A stretch of DNA of 40,985 nt. Source: Bacteroidota bacterium. GTDB lineage: Bacteria; Bacteroidota; Bacteroidia; Sphingobacteriales; Sphingobacteriaceae. The stretch spans positions 1 to 40,985 of the forward strand of contig JARKUW010000166.1 of the NCBI GenBank assembly GCA_029851965.1. Direction: 5' to 3'. Below are positions 8,110 to 15,690 of the stretch, in pieces. The notes below the pieces were generated by a model that was not told the origin of the DNA, did no database searches, and was given only the letters and a program-made list of their open reading frames with translations. The position numbers were made by a program, and so were the translations under genes. The stretch's first letter is position 1, and every line of letters starts with the position of its first letter.

Positions 8110-10476
8110 TTAGGTGTTGCTGATTAATAATCTGTTCGACACTTCCCGGATCACCGACTGGACGTCTATTCTTTTGGTAGGCGCGATTGCGGAATAATAG
8201 GAGTAGCCATAGCGGTATTCACCCCGGTTTTGAATGGCATTAAACACGACCTGGATATTCGGAAGGGTATGTTCTTGCACGATGCGTTTGATGAAACTGA
8301 GGTGTTTTTTGAAAGAAAAATTCTGACGGATGATGTAGAGGGTTGCGTCTGCAAGCCTTGCCAGCAACATGGCGTCTGTGATGAGGTATACCGGAGGTGA
8401 GTCGATCAGGATGTCATCGAATTCTTCACGAAGGTTACTCACCAGAAGATCTATACTTTCAGCTTCAAGTAGTTCCGATGGATTGTCCGGGATTGCACCC
8501 GCGCTGATGACAAACAGATTTTTTTGCTTACAGGCTTGAACGATTTTTTCGACCGGTGCTGTGCCATTGAGGAAGTTACTTATCCCTACGGTTTGGTCCA
8601 CGCCGAAATTTGCGGCAATTTTGGGCTTCCGCAAGTCGAATTCTACAATCAGCGTTTTACGTCCGGAAGCAGCGAGTGCAGCTGCAAGATTGCTGACGAC
8701 GAAACTCTTGCCTTCTCCGGCAATACTTGAGGTCACTAATGTAACCCTTCCGGTCTTCCTGCCACCATGCAGCTGGTTTAAGCTGGTTCGCAATGCCCTT
8801 ATCTGTTCGCCAATGGCGAGTCTGCCTTTCGACTGGAACACAATAGGAGATTTTGAATACTCATAGATCAGTTCTGAGGTAACAGGTGCACCCGTTTGGA
8901 GGATCTGGCTGGATGTGGAGATTTTGTTGTTAAAGACCTCCTTGCCAAAAAGCAGTCCCGCCGGTATGAGAACGCCGATGAGTAAAGCCAGTGAGTAGGT
9001 GAGGGGCTTTCTGTGGTTATCCAGATACGCACTGTCGATGGTCTGACTGAATGCCAGGTTTGAAGCATTGCTTAATGCGGCTTCTTCCCGCTTTTGCAAT
9101 AAATACATATATAGATTTTCCTTGATGCTTTGCTGCCGTTTGATGCTGACCAGTTGCCGCTCGTTTCCAGGTATGGAACGAATGGAGCCTTCAAAGCCGG
9201 AATTGAACGTTTCAAGTTGTCTTCTTGTTGCAAGAAGAGCACCTTTCATACTGTTTATATTCTCCTTAATGGCCATTTTGGTGCTGTTTATCTGCTGCCG
9301 CAGTGGATCAAACGCCGGGTTCTTTTCCGGAAGTGTTCCCAACAATCGCTGGTACTGCGTTTGTACGTCGATGAGCTGGCTAACCAATGCATTTAAGCCC
9401 GGTTCGGTGATCCCAATGGTTGACGGAGGAGCGGTATTGTATCTGTCCGAATTGACATAACGTTCCAGCTCAGCAATCACTTTCAACTGTACATCCACTT
9501 CATTCAGCCGGGCGTCGTTTGCTTTCACGTTGTCCAGGTAAAGCTTTGATTCGGAGGAGATGTCCGTTAAGCCCCTGGTGCTTCGGAAACCCTCCACATC
9601 GCGCTCGACGCTATTCAGCTCCTTCGACAGCGATGCAAGGCGCTCATCAATAAACTTGAGTGCGGTGCCGGCCACCCTCACTTTTTCATTTTCTGAGGCA
9701 ATGTTGTATTGGTCAATCAGCTGGTTAAGAATATCTTTCCCACGCTTAAGTACTTTTTCCTGAATGCTGAGTTCAACGATGGAAGTTTCTTTACTCACCT
9801 CTGCGGCCCTAATCTTCTTTAGCAATTGATCCGCAGTCACTTCCGGGTCCTGGATGTTCACCAGAATTGTGCTGCCGACGAACCGATCAAAGTCGGCAGT
9901 CTTCACAAACTGCCAGGAGCCAAAGCTGTTTTTCAGCGGGGTAGAATAGTTGAACTCCTTCTCTGTGCCGTTGTCTTCGATGAGTATAAAAGACTTCTGA
10001 TCTTTAAGGACCACCTTAAACTGGTGTGAAAAATCCTGTTTTATCGGGGAAACGAGCTGAAATACTACCGGACTGCTTTTATAAAGATCCTCATCAACGA
10101 GTCGGCCCTCTTTTGCATACTGCTTCCAAAGATCAAGATCTTTTACAATCTGAAGGATGTTTGCACGTGACTTGATTATTTCAATTTCGTCACCTACACT
10201 TTTCCCTTTTTTATAAGGACTTACAATCTCGCTGAGTTGGGATTCCGGGTTGGGATCCTTGTTCTCGGCCTTGATCAGGAGCTTCGCCTTGACAACGTAC
10301 TCTGGTTTTGCATAGTGCAGATAGAAGAATGCAACGGTGAGCGAAACGAGAATACAGATCAGGAACAGGGGCCAATAGTACAAATATTTTAATACCTCTT
10401 CGCCAAAGCTCCTGTTGTTGCCGGGTTGGGTATCTTTTTCAATAAACCGGGATAGCGGCGTTTCTTCAGTATTCAT
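8110..10476 (-). CDS. wzc: polysaccharide co-polymerase and BY-type tyrosine kinase, Wzc-like
   Basis: A 788-residue inner-membrane protein controlling chain length and export. The Wzz domain starts after about residue 25 with a first membrane segment (LFLICILVSLTVAFFYL). It has a long coiled periplasmic part and a second segment (YSLALLIGVLIPAGLLFG) just after the KPLTY motif. The cytoplasmic kinase has Walker A IAGEGKS (585-591), Walker A' LIVEFDLRKP (609-618), Walker B ILIDSPP (689-695) and a tyrosine cluster YRYGYSYY (754-761) as autophosphorylation sites. The ATG at 10476 is preferred over a TTG three codons upstream. It follows the export lipoprotein gene by 25 bases, the usual wza-wzc order. 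No partner Wzb phosphatase gene is in the window. Confidence 0.95.
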   Translation of the reverse strand: MNTEETPLSRFIEKDTQPGNNRSFGEEVLKYLYYWPLFLICILVSLTVAFFYLHYAKPEYVVKAKLLIKAENKDPNPESQLSEIVSPYKKGKSVGDEIEIIKSRANILQIVKDLDLWKQYAKEGRLVDEDLYKSSPVVFQLVSPIKQDFSHQFKVVLKDQKSFILIEDNGTEKEFNYSTPLKNSFGSWQFVKTADFDRFVGSTILVNIQDPEVTADQLLKKIRAAEVSKETSIVELSIQEKVLKRGKDILNQLIDQYNIASENEKVRVAGTALKFIDERLASLSKELNSVERDVEGFRSTRGLTDISSESKLYLDNVKANDARLNEVDVQLKVIAELERYVNSDRYNTAPPSTIGITEPGLNALVSQLIDVQTQYQRLLGTLPEKNPAFDPLRQQINSTKMAIKENINSMKGALLATRRQLETFNSGFEGSIRSIPGNERQLVSIKRQQSIKENLYMYLLQKREEAALSNASNLAFSQTIDSAYLDNHRKPLTYSLALLIGVLIPAGLLFGKEVFNNKISTSSQILQTGAPVTSELIYEYSKSPIVFQSKGRLAIGEQIRALRTSLNQLHGGRKTGRVTLVTSSIAGEGKSFVVSNLAAALAASGRKTLIVEFDLRKPKIAANFGVDQTVGISNFLNGTAPVEKIVQACKQKNLFVISAGAIPDNPSELLEAESIDLLVSNLREEFDDILIDSPPVYLITDAMLLARLADATLYIIRQNFSFKKHLSFIKRIVQEHTLPNIQVVFNAIQNRGEYRYGYSYYSAIAPTKRIDVQSVIREVSNRLLISNT

Positions 10477-10501
10477 AAGAAGCAATTTGAGGGGTTAAAA
10501 C

Positions 10502-11269
10502 CTAACGGGTTAACAGGATGACAACGATGGACAAAGCGGATAATAGAATGCCGATATTTCTGTAGCTGTTGTCCACACTGGCAAATTTGTTTTTGCCGGG
10601 CTGAACATAGATGATATCATTACTTTTTAAATAGTAATATGGTGAGTTGAACAGGTTTTTAGATGTGAGGTCAATCGGGATGTACTTGCGTTTGCCATTT
10701 TGTTCCCGGATCAGGGTGACATTCGTACGCATGGCGGTGATGTTCAGATCTCCAGCCATGGTTAATGCTTCCGGAATACTGACGTGCTGACCTTCGACCG
10801 GGTATACGCCCGGTCTGAGTACATCGCCCATAACAGACAGTTTGAAGTTGATCAGCCGCACATTTACGACAGGGTCCTTCAAATACTCCTCCAGTTGCTT
10901 CTGTAGCTGCGCCCTCAATTGGGAGAGTGTCAGGCCACTTACCTTCAAGTTTCCGATATACGGAACTTGTATGGCTCCATTCTCATCAACCAGATAGCCG
11001 ACTACAGGGTTATTGGATGTCGACTGATTAAGTCCGGAGATGGTATTGAGGTTGTAGTTGAATACTGCGGATGCATCTTTGTTCTGGCTGCTCACACTTA
11101 TTCCCAGTATATCATCGGGTTCGATGACGATTGGCGAGTAGTTTTTAATGGTTTCTTCGTTCTCACCCTGGACGGTTAGATTTTGAAAATAAGGAACAGC
11201 TTTATAGCTGCAGGAAGTAGTGCAGAGAAAAAGCAAAACATAGATGGCCGAACGCATCGTTTTAATCAT
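10502..11269 (-). CDS. wza: outer-membrane polysaccharide export lipoprotein, Wza-like
   Basis: A 255-residue lipoprotein. The N-terminus MIKTMRSAIYVLLFLCTTSC is a signal peptide ending in a lipobox with Cys20. The body has the polysaccharide export (PES) domain: IEPDDILGISVSS, then an SLBB-like region GYLVDENGAIQVPYIGNLKVSG with a second one from about residue 155 (VMGDVLRPGVYPV). NSYRNIGILLSALSIVVILL forms a C-terminal hydrophobic segment, a known feature of short Bacteroidota export proteins. The ATG at 11269 is chosen over a GTG at 11305, because it puts the signal peptide at the start. It is the first gene of the operon, so the promoter must lie in the 422-base gap upstream. Confidence 0.92.
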   Translation of the reverse strand: MIKTMRSAIYVLLFLCTTSCSYKAVPYFQNLTVQGENEETIKNYSPIVIEPDDILGISVSSQNKDASAVFNYNLNTISGLNQSTSNNPVVGYLVDENGAIQVPYIGNLKVSGLTLSQLRAQLQKQLEEYLKDPVVNVRLINFKLSVMGDVLRPGVYPVEGQHVSIPEALTMAGDLNITAMRTNVTLIREQNGKRKYIPIDLTSKNLFNSPYYYLKSNDIIYVQPGKNKFASVDNSYRNIGILLSALSIVVILLTR

Positions 11270-11691
11270 AAAATAAGAGGTTAGTTTAGGGCTTCGCCAC
11301 TCCACTCACAGTAGCTATGTGTCTGTATTACATGAATTTGAGTATTCGTATTTTTGGGAAAATTATCAAATTATACAGGGAAAAGTCGTTGGAAATTCGA
11401 TATGTGAAGTGATTAGAGAAATGATGGTATTTCTGTTGCACGAAACTGTGAAAGATCGTGGTAATCTGTTAGTTAGAAGGAAGTTTATGGTAATTTTCAG
11501 CAGATTGGCCGTTCTATTTACTCATGCAGCTGTATACCTCGGTAATGAATGGATCTCAACCAGTAGGAGGGGGAACCAGCTGGATGGTGGCAAAGTAATT
11601 TTAAGGTAAAATGTAGACCCGCGGGGGGGCATAACTTTGAGGAAAGGAATCCGTAAGTTATCTTTGAGTTCAATAACCAAAAAAGAAAAAT
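11270..11691. other. intergenic region between the polysaccharide operon and bacilliredoxin gene
   Basis: This 422-base stretch separates two divergent genes. It has lower sequence complexity than the coding parts, and I find no frame with a credible protein. The right end holds the bacilliredoxin promoter (11636-11666). The polysaccharide operon must start from here on the minus strand, but I could not find an exact TAnnTTTG box in that direction. A G-run (GGGGGGG) lies near 11624. No tRNA, riboswitch or terminator was recognised. Confidence 0.6.
11636..11666 (+). promoter_or_regulatory. Bacteroidota-type promoter of the bacilliredoxin gene
   Basis: A TTTG (-33 element) at 11636-11639 is followed, after a 19-base spacer, by TATCTTTG at 11659-11666, an exact match to the TAnnTTTG -7 consensus of the primary sigma factor in Bacteroidota. 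Transcription would start near 11672, giving a leader of about 20 bases before the ATG at 11692. TAACTTTG at 11632-11639 also fits the -7 pattern, so a second upstream start is possible. Confidence 0.75.
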
Positions 11692-12102
11692 ATGTATCCA
11701 GAATATTTAGTTGAACCAATGCGTGCAGAACTTACTCAGGCTGGTTTTCAGGAAATGAAAACTGCCGAAGAGGTTGATAGCGCGATAACCAATCCAGGGA
11801 CTGTGTTTGTTGTTGTAAACTCGGTATGTGGCTGTGCAGCGGCAAATGCGCGTCCGGCAGCGAGAATTGCAGCTTCGAACGAAAAACACCCAGACAGACT
11901 GATTACTGTGTTTGCAGGAATGGAAAAAGAAGCTGTTGATAAGGCAAGGGGTTTTATGATGCCTTTTCCTCCGTCATCGCCATCAATGGCCTTGTTTAAG
12001 GATGGTAAATTGGTACATATGATCGAGCGTCATCAAATTGAAGGTCGCCCGGCTCAAATGATTGCCGATAGCCTTATTGGTGCTTTCGAGCAATATTGCT
12101 AA
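11692..12102 (+). CDS. bacilliredoxin, BrxA/BrxB (YphP/YqiW) family
   Basis: A 136-residue cytosolic thioredoxin-fold protein. The family signature is clear: MYPEYLVEPMRAELTQAGF at the start, VNSVCGCAAANARPA with the CGC active site (Cys46, Cys48), and PFPPSSPSMALFKDGKLVHMIERHQIEG with the cis-Pro region and conserved ERHxIEG. The length matches the family. BrxA/B proteins remove bacillithiol from S-bacillithiolated proteins in Firmicutes. Many Bacteroidota carry the gene, and the thiol used here cannot be read from the sequence. An extra cysteine is the last residue. The gene is alone between its own promoter and a strong terminator, so it is monocistronic. Confidence 0.95.
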   Translation: MYPEYLVEPMRAELTQAGFQEMKTAEEVDSAITNPGTVFVVVNSVCGCAAANARPAARIAASNEKHPDRLITVFAGMEKEAVDKARGFMMPFPPSSPSMALFKDGKLVHMIERHQIEGRPAQMIADSLIGAFEQYC

Positions 12103-12118
12103 TTCGATACAAGCAAAC

Positions 12119-12146
12119 AAAAAAGGCACCCCTGGGTGCCTTTTTT
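12119..12146. terminator. bidirectional intrinsic terminator
   Basis: GGCACC (12125-12130) pairs with GGTGCC (12135-12140) around a four-base loop. Six A lie before the stem and six T after it, so it can stop transcription on both strands. It ends the bacilliredoxin transcript (+). It also sits beyond the 3' end of cdaA (-), which converges on it. Confidence 0.9.
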
Positions 12147-12168
12147 GTTTCTATGCGTACGCGGTAAT

Positions 12169-12218
12169 ATCCATGTAGCGACATCGGCCCTAAATCCATG
12201 AAGCGACGACGGCCCTAA
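12169..12218. repeat. imperfect 25-bp tandem duplication at the 3' end of cdaA
   Basis: Two adjacent 25-base copies (12169-12193 and 12194-12218) differ at three positions. Both begin ATCCATG and end CGGCCCTAA. The second copy contains the cdaA stop codon (12215-12217 on the minus strand), so the duplication lies right at the gene end. No function is evident. Confidence 0.8.
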
Positions 12219-13006
12219 AAATCTTTATTCAATAGCTTTTCCAGTTCACCAAAGGACACATTCATGCGAACCCTTCCTTGTTTTGCATAGGCAATGTCGC
12301 CGGTTTCTTCCGATACAATAACAGCCACTGCATCGGCGTGCTCAGAGATTCCAATTCCAGCGCGGTGCCTTAAACCAAACTGCGGCGGCAGCTGCTCATT
12401 GTCTGTAAGGGGCAGAATGCAGCTCGCACTCTTGATCTTGTTTTCTGCAATGACGACCGCCCCGTCGTGCAGCGGATTGTTCTTCTGGAAGATGCTTTCC
12501 AGCAGACGCTTTGAAATTTTCGAATCTATGGTTTCACAACTGTTGGCAAACAGTTCCTCGTCGTAATATTTTACAAATACGATAAGGGCACCCGTTCTCG
12601 ACTTCTTCATGCTTTTGCATGCGTCAATGATCGGCTTAATGCGTGCCAGGTTGTTGGCTTCGATGTTTTTGCTTCCAAATAGGTAGCCCCACCAAGCCTT
12701 ATTCTTCTGAAGAAATGTGTTCTTTCCGATAAGCAGGAGAAAGCGCCGGATCTCAGGCTGGAAAATTATAATCAATGCAATGATCCCAACACTCATGAAC
12801 TTGTTAATTATGGTGGACAGCAGACGCATATTCAGTGCATCCACCACAAACCATAGAATCAGGATGATAAACATCCCCAGCATCAGATTTACAGCAAGGG
12901 TGTTCTTTATCAGCGTATATACATAGTAGATGAGAACAGCAACAAAAAAGATGTCCAGGACATCCGTAACTGTAATCTTAAGAAAATCAAAATCAAAGCC
13001 TTTCAT
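12215..13006 (-). CDS. cdaA: diadenylate cyclase CdaA (c-di-AMP synthase)
   Basis: A 263-residue membrane enzyme making cyclic di-AMP from two ATP. Three N-terminal hydrophobic segments lie at about residues 13-32, 36-56 and 68-84, followed by IIFQPEIRRFLLLIG. The DisA_N catalytic domain comes next, with NNPLHDGAVVI (DGA at 181-183) and GLRHRAGIGISEHADAVAVIVSEETG (RHR at 213-215), the two signature motifs. The ATG at 13006 is preferred over a TTG three codons upstream. It lies 22 bases after folP on the same strand, so the two are probably one transcript. A folP-cdaA pair is, to my knowledge, common in Bacteroidota. C-di-AMP usually controls potassium and osmotic balance and cell-wall homeostasis. 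Confidence 0.95.
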   Translation of the reverse strand: MKGFDFDFLKITVTDVLDIFFVAVLIYYVYTLIKNTLAVNLMLGMFIILILWFVVDALNMRLLSTIINKFMSVGIIALIIIFQPEIRRFLLLIGKNTFLQKNKAWWGYLFGSKNIEANNLARIKPIIDACKSMKKSRTGALIVFVKYYDEELFANSCETIDSKISKRLLESIFQKNNPLHDGAVVIAENKIKSASCILPLTDNEQLPPQFGLRHRAGIGISEHADAVAVIVSEETGDIAYAKQGRVRMNVSFGELEKLLNKDF

Positions 13007-13028
13007 TGTCGACAAGGTAGCAAATTAA

Positions 13029-13889
13029 TTAGCGTGTGTGGGTTTTCCCGACCAACTTAATACATTCCATTGCGGCGCGCACATCATGGACCCGTAAGAT
13101 TTTGGCTCCCTTAAGTAACGCAATGGTGTTGATCACCGTTGTGCCGTTCAGTGCTTCTTCCGGACTGACCTTCAGAAATTTGTGGATCATTGATTTTCTG
13201 GAAACACCAACAAGAATACTCAAGCCGAATACCTTCAGGTCTTCCAGGTGGTTTAGAAGTTCATAGCTGTGTTCCCGTCTTTTGGCAAAGCCGAACCCCG
13301 GATCCAGAATGATGTCTTTTACACCCAGTGCCCTTAGTTTACTGATCTTTTCGATAAAGTAATCTACCACTTCCAGGAGCAGATGATCGTAATGTGGCTC
13401 AATATGCATCGTTTGCGGCGTACCTTTCATGTGCATCAGGATGTAGGGAACATTTAGGGATGCAACCGTTTCAAACATGGCTTCGTCCAATGTGCCGCCT
13501 GAAATATCGTTGATCAGGTGGGCACCAGCTTGTATGCTCTGCCGTGCGACTTCAGCTCTGAATGTATCCACGGATAATATCGCTTCAGGAAATCTGGTGC
13601 TGATGGCTTCGATTACGGGCAGGATTCTTTTTAATTCCGTTTCCGTGCTGATCTCGTCTGCGCCGGGACGGGAGGAATAGGCGCCGATATCTATGAAAGA
13701 CGCTCCTTCTGAAAGGAAGGTTTCTGTCTTGAACAAGGCATCGTCTACAGACTTTGTGCGGCTGTAATCGTAGAAAGAATCCGGCGTAATGTTCAGGATC
13801 GCCATAACACCGGGGGTACTCAGATCTATCAGCCTGCCTTTGGCGTTTAGTGTGGTTTTCGGGTTTAAAAATGTATCTTTAGCCATCAT
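13029..13889 (-). CDS. folP: dihydropteroate synthase
   Basis: A 286-residue TIM-barrel enzyme of folate synthesis, joining p-aminobenzoate to 6-hydroxymethyl-dihydropterin pyrophosphate. VMAILNITPDSFYD (about 28-41) carries the NxTPDSF pyrophosphate loop. LSVDTFRAEVARQSIQAGAHLINDISGG is the second pterin-site motif, DPGFGFAKRREHSYELL the pterin-binding Asp/Lys region, and VLRVHDVRAA-like RVHDVRA the C-terminal motif. ATG codons at 13889 and 13886 are both possible, and the frame also offers a TTG at 13898. It diverges from the DUF1599 gene with about 53 bases between them. A TATTTTTG box on the minus strand (13896-13903) would give an almost leaderless message, which I consider unproven. Confidence 0.95.
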   Translation of the reverse strand: MMAKDTFLNPKTTLNAKGRLIDLSTPGVMAILNITPDSFYDYSRTKSVDDALFKTETFLSEGASFIDIGAYSSRPGADEISTETELKRILPVIEAISTRFPEAILSVDTFRAEVARQSIQAGAHLINDISGGTLDEAMFETVASLNVPYILMHMKGTPQTMHIEPHYDHLLLEVVDYFIEKISKLRALGVKDIILDPGFGFAKRREHSYELLNHLEDLKVFGLSILVGVSRKSMIHKFLKVSPEEALNGTTVINTIALLKGAKILRVHDVRAAMECIKLVGKTHTR

Positions 13890-13942
13890 TATAAACAAAA
13901 ATACAGTATTAAAACAGCTTTAAACTAAATATTTTAATTGTT

Positions 13943-14485
13943 TTGGCAGCAAACACATCCCAGGAATACGATTCAGTAATAGCGGTTTGCAAATCGCTTT
14001 TCATAAAAAAAACCAAGGATTACGGCACGGCCTGGCGCATCCTCCGGTTGTCTTCTATCACGGACCAGCTCTTTATAAAAGCACAGCGAATCCGCACCCT
14101 CGAAGAAAAAAAAGTTTCTAAAGTTGGCGAGGATATTACCTCTGAATATATAGGAATTGTAAATTACTGCGCAATCGCTTTAATGCAGGTGCATCTGACG
14201 GATGCAGATCCAAATGAGCTGGATCCGGAAAGGGTCGAAATGCTGTTTGACGAGTATGTAAACCATACGAAGGAACTGATGCTTGCGAAAAACCATGATT
14301 ATGGGGAGGCCTGGAGGGACATGCGCATCAGCTCCCTGACGGACTTAATTTTGATGAAGATCTTACGGGTAAAGCAGATTGAAGACAACCTCGGGCAGAC
14401 CGTGGCCTCTGAAGGGATCGCGGCAAACTACCAGGACATGCTAAATTACGCGGTCTTCGCGTTAATAAAGCTTGGCGTTAAATAA
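13943..14485 (+). CDS. DUF1599 protein with two tandem domain copies
   Basis: A 180-residue soluble protein with an internal duplication. KTKDYGTAWRILRLSSITDQLFIKAQRIRTLE (from about residue 22) is matched by KNHDYGEAWRDMRISSLTDLILMKILRVKQIE (from about 116). The two repeats also share ITSEYIGIVNYCAIALM (65-81) and GIAANYQDMLNYAVFALI (158-175). This is the DUF1599 (nucleotide-modification-associated domain 1) family, named from association with modified-base pathways; no reaction is firmly known. The only sensible start is a TTG at 13943, as there is no ATG upstream in frame or early in the protein. It lies 51 bases before the DoxX-like gene and probably leads the plus-strand operon. Confidence 0.85.
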   Translation: MAANTSQEYDSVIAVCKSLFIKKTKDYGTAWRILRLSSITDQLFIKAQRIRTLEEKKVSKVGEDITSEYIGIVNYCAIALMQVHLTDADPNELDPERVEMLFDEYVNHTKELMLAKNHDYGEAWRDMRISSLTDLILMKILRVKQIEDNLGQTVASEGIAANYQDMLNYAVFALIKLGVK

Positions 14486-14536
14486 AAATTCGGACGTGGT
14501 TTTAAATCATGGCTGCTTATTAAATACGATTACAAC

Positions 14537-15688
14537 ATGAAAGAAACTGCATTGAAGGTTTCCAGAATAATTGTCGGTGTTCTCTTTGTACTGTCCGGGC
14601 TCATCAAGGCCAATGACACCATCGGCTTCGGATATAAGCTTGAAGAATACTTTGAAGTATTCCACATTGGTTTTTTATCTCCATTTGCAGTTTTCATCGC
14701 GATGCTGATCTGCATCCTGGAAATACTTACCGGTGCTTTACTGTTGTTTGGGTTCTGGAGCAGGAAAGTCACGGTCGGGCTACTCGTCATGATTGTCTTC
14801 TTTACCTTCCTGACCTTTGTATCGGCGGTTTTCAAAGTGGTTACATCCTGCGGGTGTTTCGGCGATGCGATTCCTTTAACACCCTGGGAGTCCTTTGCAA
14901 AAGATCTCGTGCTACTCGTGTTGATTGTATTTCTTTACCTGAAGCGGGATCACATTCGTCCGTTTACAACTTCCACGCGCACCCAGGTTCTGCTTGCCGG
15001 GGCCGTAACCGCGGTTTCGCTTGCATTTTCAATCTATACTTATAATGCGCTGCCTGTGGTTGATTTCCTGCCGTATAAGGTAGGCGCAAATATTCCCGCG
15101 CTCATGCAGTTTCCAGAAGGTGAAAAGCCCGATGAATATGCGATTTTTTACCACCTGAAAAATAAGGAGACGGGAGAGACCAAAGACCTTAACGACAAAG
15201 ATTACCTGAAAACCGGAATATGGAAGGACGACAACTGGGAGATCGTAGGTACGCCGGAACGCAAGCTGGTTACAAAAGGATATGATGTAAAAATCAAAGA
15301 TCTTAACATTACAGATGCCTCCGGTACAGAATATACCAAGGAGCTTATTGAAAACCCGTATTACAATCTGCTCGTTGTGGCTTATGATCTTCAGCATGCC
15401 AATGAGGAAGCCATCTCCCGGCTGAATGCCATGGCATTGAAAGCAGCTGCGGAATACAACATCCGGACGGTGTTGCTGACCTCGAATTCGGCGCAGGACG
15501 CAGACGCTTTCAGTAAAAAAATAAATATGTTTATAGAGGTGTTTTACGCAGATGCGGTTCCACTAAAGAGCATGGTACGGTCCAATCCCGGTGTGTTGCT
15601 TCTGAAGAATGGTATTGTGGTTAATAAGTGGCATCACCACCTGATGCCCTCGTATGAGACGTTGCAAAAACAATATTTCAACAAGTAA
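14537..15688 (+). CDS. BT_3928-type DoxX-like membrane protein with thioredoxin-like C-terminal part
   Basis: A 383-residue inner-membrane protein. The N-terminal half has four DoxX-like membrane segments (about residues 8-27, 48-72, 78-98 and 122-137), with a CGCFGDAIPL motif (Cys105, Cys107) before the fourth, as in MauE/DoxX proteins. A fifth segment (about 150-168) leads to a long soluble region. Its last 100 residues (LLVVAYDLQHANEEAISRL through NPGVLLLKNGIVV) look like a thioredoxin fold without a CxxC. The CGC pair suggests a thiol-redox role at the membrane, which is inference. The next gene follows after two bases. In other Bacteroidota I recall this family next to folP and DUF1599 genes, as here. 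Confidence 0.85.
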   Translation: MKETALKVSRIIVGVLFVLSGLIKANDTIGFGYKLEEYFEVFHIGFLSPFAVFIAMLICILEILTGALLLFGFWSRKVTVGLLVMIVFFTFLTFVSAVFKVVTSCGCFGDAIPLTPWESFAKDLVLLVLIVFLYLKRDHIRPFTTSTRTQVLLAGAVTAVSLAFSIYTYNALPVVDFLPYKVGANIPALMQFPEGEKPDEYAIFYHLKNKETGETKDLNDKDYLKTGIWKDDNWEIVGTPERKLVTKGYDVKIKDLNITDASGTEYTKELIENPYYNLLVVAYDLQHANEEAISRLNAMALKAAAEYNIRTVLLTSNSAQDADAFSKKINMFIEVFYADAVPLKSMVRSNPGVLLLKNGIVVNKWHHHLMPSYETLQKQYFNK

Positions 15689-15690
15689 AT

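Noticed and set aside
11319..11609. Open frame of about 96 codons in the gap before the bacilliredoxin gene
   Set aside because: It lacks a credible start, matches no family I know, and its protein has no domain-like pattern. The same stretch is open on the other strand too.
13896..13903. TATTTTTG box on the minus strand before folP
   Set aside because: It would put the start of transcription almost on the start codon and has no -33 partner, so I did not list it as a promoter.
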